Assembly (NCBI RefSeq): GCF_002920915.1
Contig: NZ_PQVF01000012.1
Coordinates: 62,287-126,286 of the forward strand
Length of the DNA: 64,000 nt
From: Solitalea longa
GTDB lineage: Bacteria; Bacteroidota; Bacteroidia; Sphingobacteriales; Sphingobacteriaceae
Reading direction: 5' to 3'
The position numbers and the translations under genes were made by a program. Below the pieces are notes generated by a model that worked only from the letters and a program-made list of their open reading frames with translations, was not told the DNA's origin and ran no database searches. The stretch's first letter is position 1. Each line of letters starts with the position of its first letter. This document shows, one piece after another, positions 43,684 through 50,463 of this stretch.

Positions 43684-44127
43684 ATGCTGATCATTGAAAA
43701 AGTACTACTTCTAAAGAATTCTGAAATTTTTAAAAATAGCCGAGAAACCGACCTGGTAGAAATTGCTTCCATCTGTAAAGAATGTTCTTTTGATAAAAAC
43801 GTTTTGATCTTCAGTAAAGGCGACAAAGGAAATTGTATGTATTTTATTTACTCCGGAAAAGTATTGATACATGATGAGAGACATGAGATCGTTACACTGG
43901 CAGAAAATGAAATATTCGGAGAACTTTCTCTGCTCGATACCGAGTCGCGCTCGGCAAGTGTAACTACTTTAACCGACTGTGTTTTGCTAAAAATTGAACA
44001 AGAAGACTTTTATGATGTTATTGCCACGAACACCGATATTTTAAAGGGCATTATGCGTACACTTTGTAAACGCTTAAGGGAACAAGACCGAGTTACGGTT
44101 GAAATGAAAAAAGTAATGGGTAGTTAG
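43684..44127 (+). CDS. Cyclic-nucleotide-binding domain protein, no DNA-binding domain
   Basis: A 147-aa cNMP-binding (CAP_ED) domain. The phosphate-binding cassette is FGELSLLDTESRSASVTT, with the conserved Glu and Arg that hold the cyclic phosphate, followed by a C-terminal helix. There is no HTH, so it is not a Crp-type regulator. It starts 5 bp after the NTT-HEAT gene, and in related proteins this domain is the C-terminal part of the same chain, so it probably works as a regulatory subunit of that protein. Stop codons of this and the convergent gene share TTAG. Confidence 0.9.
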   Translation: MLIIEKVLLLKNSEIFKNSRETDLVEIASICKECSFDKNVLIFSKGDKGNCMYFIYSGKVLIHDERHEIVTLAENEIFGELSLLDTESRSASVTTLTDCVLLKIEQEDFYDVIATNTDILKGIMRTLCKRLREQDRVTVEMKKVMGS

Positions 44128-45110
44128 CTTTCTGTAATTAAAACAATTTTCCCCATGTGAGTACTGCTTTCCATCAGCGCATGAGCCTCAGCAGCATTTT
44201 CCAAAGTAAATGTTTTGTAGATTACCGGTTTAATAGCTCCGTTTTCGAGCAGAGGCCAGATATGTTTTTTAAGATTGTGGGCAATTTCGGATTTAAACGC
44301 ATTAGGGCGGGGACGAAGTGTACTTCCGGTGATCAATAATCGTTTTTGCATCACTTTCAGGAAATCTACCTCTGTCTTAAAACCTTTCATGGCGTTGATA
44401 AATACCAGTCGGCCATCATCGGCAAGTGTATTGATGTTTTTGCCTATGTATTCGCCGCCAACCATATCCAAGATCACATTCACACCTTTCCCTTCGGTTA
44501 ACTCTAGTACGGCTTTTTCAAAGTCTTCGGTTTTATAATTAATGCATTTGTCGGCTCCGAGATCTTCACTGTAATTGCATTTTTCTGTACTTCCGGCTGT
44601 TGCGTAAACAGTGTTTCCCATAGCCTTCGCCATTTGTATGGCTGCAGTCCCAATTCCGCTACTACCACCATGCACCAATAAGCTTTCCGTTTTTTTTAAT
44701 CCTCCACGGTCAAAAACATTGCTCCAAACAGTAAAAAACGTTTCGGGTATGGAGGCTGCTTCGGCCATTGATAAGCCCTGTGGAATTGGCAGGCAAAGTT
44801 CAGCAGGTACGGCACAATACTCAGCGTAAGCGCCGCCTGCAACCAGGGCGCAAATGTTATCACCTGTTTTAAGGTTGTTAACATTTGCACCTAATTGCAT
44901 TATGGTTCCGGCCAGTTCCAGACCGGGTATGTCGGGAGGTGCTCCGGCAGGAGCAGGGTATCTTCCTGAACGTTGGGCCACATCGGGCCGGTTTATTCCG
45001 GCAGCCATTACCTTTACCAATACCTCATCAGCTTTAATTGATGGTGTTGGACGTTCCTGAATTTGTAAAACGTCAGGCCCTCCGGGTTGGGTAATGACCA
45101 CAGCTCTCAT
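44124..45110 (-). CDS. NAD(P)H quinone oxidoreductase, PIG3-like MDR family
   Basis: A 328-aa zinc-independent medium-chain reductase. GroES-like N-terminal half (AGINRPDVAQRSGRYPAPAGAPPDIPGLELAG) and a Rossmann half with VHGGSSGIGTAAIQMAK, the NADPH-binding motif. The sequence is closest in style to PIG3/TP53I3-type quinone oxidoreductases. It is third in an apparent operon: beta-propeller gene, secreted unknown, then this (gaps of 7 and 3 nt). Confidence 0.92.
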   Translation of the reverse strand: MRAVVITQPGGPDVLQIQERPTPSIKADEVLVKVMAAGINRPDVAQRSGRYPAPAGAPPDIPGLELAGTIMQLGANVNNLKTGDNICALVAGGAYAEYCAVPAELCLPIPQGLSMAEAASIPETFFTVWSNVFDRGGLKKTESLLVHGGSSGIGTAAIQMAKAMGNTVYATAGSTEKCNYSEDLGADKCINYKTEDFEKAVLELTEGKGVNVILDMVGGEYIGKNINTLADDGRLVFINAMKGFKTEVDFLKVMQKRLLITGSTLRPRPNAFKSEIAHNLKKHIWPLLENGAIKPVIYKTFTLENAAEAHALMESSTHMGKIVLITES

Positions 45111-45113
45111 AGA

Positions 45114-45866
45114 TCAGGGTTTTATCAGTTTTATGGCTTCTTCGTTCCAAATCGTTTCATTGCCTGATTCGTCAACCAGGGTAAATGTAGCTTCACAATC
45201 ATCCATCTCACCAAATACAAACTCACCATAACATTCATTATGGCCAATACGGATCTGGTGGTTGATAGGTAAAAGATAAAATACAGTTGATTTGCCGGTT
45301 TTACTGTTTGTCAACGTTGTTTTATACAAATACTCCGATGATTCCTCAATGTCGGCACTTAACCTTACCAAAGACGATTGTCCTTTAGCCAATTGAATGG
45401 TGGTGCGTTCAAGAACCTGTGGTTTTGCTTGCCATACAGGGGCAATGGTATCCGGTATTGAACGTACTATCCACTTCGGCAGAATTACCTTTTTATCTAG
45501 TTTTAATTTTTTGATCGTATTCGGGTCCTTGATCTTAGGATTAATATCAATTTTAAGCTCGTAGGTTTTTCCGGGGCTGAGGTTGCGCTCCAGTGTAAAT
45601 AACGACTGCTTCATCGCTAAATCGCCTGTAAAGGTTTCCTTTGCATTCAGTTTCACCACCTCGTTTCCCGATTTTAGGTAAATAACATACGAGTGATTGA
45701 GTTCATTAAGTACTCCAATTTTGTTGCCTGTAGCGGTAATTAAAACAATGCTGTTGGTATTAATAGAATGTTGTTTAGGCCAAAATGATAATTCATTCTT
45801 GGTACAATCGGCAAAAACGTTTAATGACGAAATAAAAAGGATAGTCAGTAACAGGCACTTTCTCAT
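45114..45866 (-). CDS. Secreted protein of unknown function
   Basis: A 250-aa exported protein (signal MRKCLLLTILFISSLNVFA). It reads as a beta-sandwich protein: a first Ig/FN3-like half ending SPGKTYELKIDINP and a second with VRLSADIEESSEYLYKTTLTN and a Cys-containing NECYGEFVFGEMDDCEATFTLVDESGNE. No family recognised. The gene sits tightly between the beta-propeller and oxidoreductase genes, so the three are co-transcribed. Confidence 0.72.
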   Translation of the reverse strand: MRKCLLLTILFISSLNVFADCTKNELSFWPKQHSINTNSIVLITATGNKIGVLNELNHSYVIYLKSGNEVVKLNAKETFTGDLAMKQSLFTLERNLSPGKTYELKIDINPKIKDPNTIKKLKLDKKVILPKWIVRSIPDTIAPVWQAKPQVLERTTIQLAKGQSSLVRLSADIEESSEYLYKTTLTNSKTGKSTVFYLLPINHQIRIGHNECYGEFVFGEMDDCEATFTLVDESGNETIWNEEAIKLIKP

Positions 45867-45873
45867 ATTAAAA

Positions 45874-47061
45874 TTAAATTCTTACGGCGTAAAAATAGCC
45901 ATCTGCGCTTCCAAAGTAAACAATATTTTGTTCAACTATTAGAGATCCCATTATACTGCCTAAGTCCATTATTTGTTTTTCTCCTTTTAGGGTGATAGAC
46001 ATATCATTTCCGTAGTATTGGTAGGTGGGTTGAAAATGGCCCTTTTCGTCGTAAACCACGCTCCAGTTTTGTTTGCTGGCCTCAGTTTGAAACTCCCAAA
46101 ATGTTTTACCACTTAATTTATCCACAGCATATAGCTTACCATTGAAACAGCCGAAAAGTACCAGGTTTTCATAAAAAGCTGCTTGACCATAAATGCGTTC
46201 ATTCAAAGACATCTTCCATTTAACATCACTTGAATAGGCGTCCAGGCAATAGAAAGAATGGGTATCGGAAGTCCCAAAGTAAGTTAGTTTATTCGATTGA
46301 GCAGGAGTGGCAATAACCCAACTTCCGCGTTCTTTCATGTTCCACATGCCTGTACCTGTTTCGGGGTTTATGGCATAAAGGTTATAATCCCTCGAACCGA
46401 AATAGACCATATCGTTTGCAATGGATGCTCCATTTTGAATCTCTCCTTTAGGAAAATAAGCGTCGCCAATGGTTTTAAATTTCCATTTTAGGGTACCTGT
46501 TTTAGCATCCAATGCATAAAAACTACCGTCAAAGCTTCCAATGTAAACCTTTTGATTGTTGATCAATGGATCGGCATGAACCACACCCTCCGTTTTGTAT
46601 GACCAAACTTTGGCGCCGGTTTGTTGATCAAGGGCATACACCTGATGATCTCCCGAACCAACAATTACCAGGTTATCAATTGTTTTAGGTGAAGAAAGAT
46701 AATAATCCCACAAATCGACCTGAGTTTCACCCGCTGTGCTAAACTTCCAAACTAATTCTCCTGAATTTGCATTTACAGCGTAAATATTGCCATCGCTACT
46801 GTTAACGAACACTTTACCATTTTCAAACTTCGGTGTCGACCGTATTTGTCCCTGTGTTTTAAACTTCCATTGTTCTTTGCCCGTAGATTTATCTATGGAA
46901 TATAGAAAGCCATCCTGACTGCCAAATAAGATCCTGTTTTCGGAAATTGTGGCTGCACCAACAATTTTATCTTTGGTTTTAAACTTCCAAACCTGGGTTT
47001 GAGCTGCACAGGTTAGCTGAAAGCTAATTAGTAATAAAATAAAGAAAAGCTGTTTTTTCAT
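45874..47061 (-). CDS. PQQ-like beta-propeller repeat protein, secreted
   Basis: A 395-aa protein with a signal peptide (MKKQLFFILLLISFQLTCAAQ). About seven to eight PQQ-type blades follow, each with a V(Y/V)FGS.DG..YAID..TG...W.(F/Y)KT pattern. It resembles BamB-like or quinoprotein propellers but lacks the dehydrogenase active site, so it is a binding or scaffold protein in the periplasm or surface. First gene of a three-gene operon. A near-consensus -7 box and a repeated palindrome lie upstream (47086-47167). Confidence 0.88.
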   Translation of the reverse strand: MKKQLFFILLLISFQLTCAAQTQVWKFKTKDKIVGAATISENRILFGSQDGFLYSIDKSTGKEQWKFKTQGQIRSTPKFENGKVFVNSSDGNIYAVNANSGELVWKFSTAGETQVDLWDYYLSSPKTIDNLVIVGSGDHQVYALDQQTGAKVWSYKTEGVVHADPLINNQKVYIGSFDGSFYALDAKTGTLKWKFKTIGDAYFPKGEIQNGASIANDMVYFGSRDYNLYAINPETGTGMWNMKERGSWVIATPAQSNKLTYFGTSDTHSFYCLDAYSSDVKWKMSLNERIYGQAAFYENLVLFGCFNGKLYAVDKLSGKTFWEFQTEASKQNWSVVYDEKGHFQPTYQYYGNDMSITLKGEKQIMDLGSIMGSLIVEQNIVYFGSADGYFYAVRI

Positions 47062-47085
47062 TGTATAAGTATAGTTAGTCTATAA

Positions 47086-47167
47086 CGAAGGTATAATTTT
47101 GAAGTTAAGGGTTTCATAAATTAACTGTTACAGATAGTTGGATAGCTCTATAATTTAGCTGTTACAG
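47086..47167 (-). promoter_or_regulatory. Promoter and repeated CTGTTACAG palindrome upstream of the propeller operon
   Basis: On the minus strand 47093-47086 reads TACCTTCG (one mismatch to TAnnTTTG). Further upstream the odd palindrome CTGTTACAG occurs at 47125-47133 and 47159-47167, 34 bp apart and each followed by AT. This could be an operator for a dimeric regulator. The alkB gene end at 47191 is close by. Confidence 0.35.
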
Positions 47168-47190
47168 ATGGAGAAAGGGTAGAAGATTAT

Positions 47191-47802
47191 TTACTGGTCG
47201 ACAATGGTGCGGAAAGTAAGATTGATACGCGGCGTTATAATTTTCTTACTCTTAGGTAAACTGTGCAGCCAATTTGTTTGGGTGCTTCCTTTCATTAGTA
47301 GTAAACTACCGGGTTCGAGGTTTAGGGAAATGGTTGCTTTGGTTTGTTTATGCTTAAACGAAAACTTGCGTTCGGCACCTAAACTTACGGAAGCAATAAT
47401 GGTGTTTCTGCCCAGTGATTTTTCATCGTCGCTGTGCCAGGTCATTCCTTCTTCTCCGTTATGATATAAATTCAAAAGGCAGGAATTGAATTTTGTAAAG
47501 GATAACCGTTCGATAAGGAGTTTAAGTTCAAGGAGTTCTTTAGTCCAGGGTAAGGCCTTCTTTGTAGTGTTTGAATAGGTATATTCATACTCTTTGTCGC
47601 CATACCAGGCTGCTTTACGTTTGGTGATAATATGTTTTCCGTAAATGATGGCCTCGTCATGCTTCCACTCTATTGTTGTTAACAAATCGAGAAAATATTG
47701 ATGCGCTTTATTTGGGGGTAAAATGGGGCCAAAGTAATTTACTATGCCATCATAAGGTAGGAGGTTATCTTCAGCAGTTCTTTTATTTCCAAATAAATCC
47801 AT
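47191..47802 (-). CDS. alkB: AlkB-like 2-oxoglutarate/Fe(II) DNA repair dioxygenase
   Basis: A 203-aa AlkB-family protein that removes methyl groups from 1-meA/3-meC in DNA by oxidation. It has the iron ligands in MTWHSDDE (HxD) and WLHSLPKS, and the 2OG/substrate-binding RINLTFR. It sits 24 bp after the Ada-like gene, giving a compact direct-reversal alkylation repair operon. Length is typical of the AlkBH2/AlkBH3-like bacterial forms. Confidence 0.92.
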   Translation of the reverse strand: MDLFGNKRTAEDNLLPYDGIVNYFGPILPPNKAHQYFLDLLTTIEWKHDEAIIYGKHIITKRKAAWYGDKEYEYTYSNTTKKALPWTKELLELKLLIERLSFTKFNSCLLNLYHNGEEGMTWHSDDEKSLGRNTIIASVSLGAERKFSFKHKQTKATISLNLEPGSLLLMKGSTQTNWLHSLPKSKKIITPRINLTFRTIVDQ

Positions 47803-47826
47803 TACCGAATTCAGTTTAAATCAACT

Positions 47827-48690
47827 TTACCCATTTTTCGATGCAGTTTCCAGTTCCACCTGTGCAGCTTCCCAACCAATTATGGCTGTCTTTCGCAAGC
47901 TGCCCCAATGATATTGGCCAAAGGTTCCAGTTGATTGAATTACACGGTGGCATGGAATTAAAAATGCAACAGGGTTGTCTCCAACTGCACTACCAACTGC
48001 TCTTGAAGCTTTCGGATTATCGATTTTACCAGCAATGTCGCCATAGGTTGAAACGTTTCCCACAGGAATTTTTAACAATGTTTCCCAAACTTTAAGTTGA
48101 AATGGAGTTCCTTTTAAATGAAGCTTTATTTGTTCCAGCTCTGTCCAATCTCGTTTAAAAATAAGCAATGCGTTTTGCTGAAATCGATCTGTTAACTGAT
48201 TATATCCAGCATTCGGGAAGCTTTTTTTCAATTCATCAAATGCAGATTGCTGTTCATCGGCAAAGGCGATGTAACAAATGCCTTTTGTTGTGGAAGCAAT
48301 GATAACGGTGCCAAAAGGGGTTTCGGCGAAACTGTAATTCAGAACAAGATTTTCGCCACCGTTTTTATATTCTCCGGGCGTCATACCCTCAATATTAATA
48401 AACAGATCGTGTAAACGTCCCGTACCCGACAAACCTGTGTCGACTGCAGTTTCAAAAAGGCTCGACTGTGTTTCCTTCAATATCTTTTTAGCGTGCTCAA
48501 CGCTTATGTATTGTAAAAACTTCTTCGGACTGGTACCGGCCCATTCCGTAAATATGCGTTGAAAGTGAAATGGACTTATATTTACTTCCTCAGCAACTTC
48601 ATAAAGCAATGGTTGCGATCTGAAGTTCTGCTGCAGGTATTCAATTGCTTCGGCTACCCTTTTGAAATTGATTTCATCTTGTTCTTTCAT
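47827..48690 (-). CDS. ada: AraC-HTH + O6-methylguanine-DNA methyltransferase (Ada-like, no N-domain)
   Basis: A 287-aa two-domain protein: an N-terminal AraC-type HTH (about 5-105, SPFHFQRIFTEWAGTSPKKFLQYI) and a C-terminal Ogt/AGT domain with acceptor Cys247 (IPCHRVIQ) and VGNVSTYGDIA. The four-Cys zinc domain that lets E. coli Ada sense methyl-phosphotriesters is missing, so how the HTH is controlled is open. ATG 48690 is preferred to the GTG one codon earlier. First gene of the operon with alkB. Confidence 0.9.
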   Translation of the reverse strand: MKEQDEINFKRVAEAIEYLQQNFRSQPLLYEVAEEVNISPFHFQRIFTEWAGTSPKKFLQYISVEHAKKILKETQSSLFETAVDTGLSGTGRLHDLFINIEGMTPGEYKNGGENLVLNYSFAETPFGTVIIASTTKGICYIAFADEQQSAFDELKKSFPNAGYNQLTDRFQQNALLIFKRDWTELEQIKLHLKGTPFQLKVWETLLKIPVGNVSTYGDIAGKIDNPKASRAVGSAVGDNPVAFLIPCHRVIQSTGTFGQYHWGSLRKTAIIGWEAAQVELETASKNG

Positions 48691-48712
48691 CACTTTAATT
48701 GTTTGCTGATAA

Positions 48713-48720
48713 CAAATGTA
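48713..48720 (-). promoter_or_regulatory. Predicted -7 box of the ada-alkB operon
   Basis: On the minus strand this reads TACATTTG, a perfect TAnnTTTG, about 22 nt before the ATG. Confidence 0.45.
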
Positions 48721-48819
48721 GAAATGAAATTAACCTTTCACCACCCGAAACTTGCTAAGTTTAGTACTATTTAATGAATCATTCCAAGATGAAATTTTAA
48801 TCCGCAAATAGTCTTTTTA

Positions 48820-48827
48820 TATCTTTG
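48820..48827 (+). promoter_or_regulatory. Predicted -7 box of the EVE gene
   Basis: TATCTTTG, a perfect match, about 47 nt before the ATG at 48875. Confidence 0.45.
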
Positions 48828-48874
48828 GCATCGTCTATAAATTAAAGAATCAGGTATCTAAAAATTTAATATAA

Positions 48875-49282
48875 ATGAATCATTGGTTAGTAAAATCAGA
48901 ACCGCATAAATACAGTTGGCAGAAATTTAACGAAGATGGCCGTACCTTTTGGGATGGAGTGCGTAATTACCAGGCGCGTAACAACCTGAGAGAGATGAAA
49001 GAAGGTGATCTGGTGATGTTTTATCACAGCAACGAAGGGAAAGAAATTGTTGGCATAGCAAAGGTTGTAAAGGAGTCCTATCAAGATCCAACAACCGATG
49101 ATACCAATTGGGTGGTTGTTGATCTGTCACCTGTACAAACATTAAAAAACACCGTTACATTAGCAACCATTAAAGCGGATGAGCGATTAAAGGATATTTC
49201 ATTGGTTCGTCAGGGCCGACTTTCGGTTATGCCGTTGAAACAAGAAGAGTTTGATCGGATTTTAGAATTGGCAGAAAACTAA
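48875..49282 (+). CDS. EVE domain protein
   Basis: A 135-aa single-domain EVE protein (PUA-like fold). Signature MNHWLVKSEPHKYSWQ, WDGVRNYQARNNLREMKEGDLVMFYHS and the C-terminal RQGRLSVMPL. EVE domains are thought to bind modified bases in DNA or RNA; in bacteria stand-alone copies have no defined role. It lies next to, but divergent from, the alkylation-repair operon, which may be chance. Confidence 0.93.
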   Translation: MNHWLVKSEPHKYSWQKFNEDGRTFWDGVRNYQARNNLREMKEGDLVMFYHSNEGKEIVGIAKVVKESYQDPTTDDTNWVVVDLSPVQTLKNTVTLATIKADERLKDISLVRQGRLSVMPLKQEEFDRILELAEN

Positions 49283-49482
49283 GTAAAGTACGAAGTTAGA
49301 AGTAAAATAAAGTACGAAGTTAGAAGTACAATTTTAGAAGTACAATTTTAGAAGTACGATGTAAAAAGTACCAAGTACGAATTGGGATTTTAGATGTTAG
49401 TAAAGCCTACAATCTAAAATCCCACCTCTAAAATCGTAAGTCTTATACTTTGTCCTTCGTACTTTGTCCTTTGTATTTTATT
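49283..49482. repeat. Long word-repeat hairpin between convergent genes
   Basis: No gene. The core is a perfect 13-bp inverted repeat TGGGATTTTAGAT (49383-49395) and ATCTAAAATCCCA (49412-49424) with a 16-nt loop. The left flank repeats AAAGTACGAAGTTAGAAGTA and AATTTTAGAAGTAC in direct copies; the right flank has inverted counterparts CTAAAATCGTAAG and CTTTGTCCTTCGTACTTTG. The whole 200 bp between the EVE and thioesterase stops is filled by these words. Confidence 0.78.
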
Positions 49483-50001
49483 TTATTCTTCAGGAAAGAA
49501 AAGTGCTTTAAGCTCTGTGGCTTCGTCAGGGTTCATTTTTCCACCCAGGATCAAACGTAACTGACGACGACGCAGTGCTCCATCGTAATATTTTACCTCA
49601 TTTTCGGTTTCGGCAATTACTTCTGGTACCTGAATCGTTTTACCGGTTTGATCAACGGCTACAAAAGTGTAATAGGCCTCGTTGCTTTTAAATTTAGTGC
49701 CGTTCGGAATATTCTCGGCCCAAACTTCCAGACGTACTTCCATTGATGAGGTAAAAGCGCGCGTTACCTGTGCTTTAATGGTCACCACATCACCCAAACC
49801 AATAGGATGGCGGAATGAAACATTATCAACAGAAGCCGTTACCACCACATGATTTGAATGCTTTTGAGCTGCAATGGCAGCTGCAATATCCATCATATGT
49901 AATAATCGTCCTCCCATTAAATTGTTTAAAGGATTGGTGTCGTTGGGTAACACCAGTTCATTCATAATTGTAAGCGATTCTTTAGCAGTTTTTGCTTTCA
50001 T
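49483..50001 (-). CDS. Acyl-CoA thioesterase, hotdog fold (YciA/ACOT-like)
   Basis: A 172-aa hotdog-fold thioesterase that hydrolyses acyl-CoAs. It has the typical LPNDTNPLNNLMGGRLLHMMDIAAAIAA with active-site Asn/Asp region, VDNVSFRHPIGLGDVVTIKAQV and the C-terminal RRRQLRLILGGKM. Single gene, ending in the word-repeat hairpin. Confidence 0.92.
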   Translation of the reverse strand: MKAKTAKESLTIMNELVLPNDTNPLNNLMGGRLLHMMDIAAAIAAQKHSNHVVVTASVDNVSFRHPIGLGDVVTIKAQVTRAFTSSMEVRLEVWAENIPNGTKFKSNEAYYTFVAVDQTGKTIQVPEVIAETENEVKYYDGALRRRQLRLILGGKMNPDEATELKALFFPEE

Positions 50002-50463
50002 CAGTAATTTGTTATGATGTATTCTATCTCAAAATACATCTCATCATCATTAAGGGTTAAATTCTGTCGCCAAAGATACTCACCAACTGCCTATACTTAT
50101 AATCTTATAGTTCGATTCCCAATTTTGTACTGAAATGAATACAATTTTTACCAAAAGGATCTCTCGTTCTGTGCAAAATGGGATTGGCGCTTTTTATGAG
50201 TTGCACGCTGATAATAGTTGTTTGCCACGTTTATAATGTATTAATTAATAGTTCAATACATATACTTATTGTTAAAAAAATGCATGGCATAAGGTTTGAC
50301 ATTTCTTCATTAAATAAAAAAATGCTTTCTGTCTAAATAAAAGTCTCGTGACTAAGGTTTAAACAATGTATAAACTGAGGTCGTTAAGTACAAAACAAGA
50401 ATGTGATATAAAAAGCTTTAGTATGTAATCAATAAGAACGCCCCCTATCTAAATTTTCGCTCT
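50002..50463. other. Intergenic region upstream of the T9SS cluster
   Basis: 462 bp, AT-rich, divergent between the thioesterase and the T9SS cargo gene. It contains CCCCCTA (50441-50447) directly before a TAAATTTT box (50450-50457), 6 nt from the ATG at 50464. A 33-codon frame at 50135 is not convincing. Nothing else is seen. Confidence 0.6.

Noticed and set aside
50135-50236. A 33-codon frame starting MNTIFTKRISRSV
   Set aside because: No promoter match, no recognised similarity and weak coding character; kept as intergenic.
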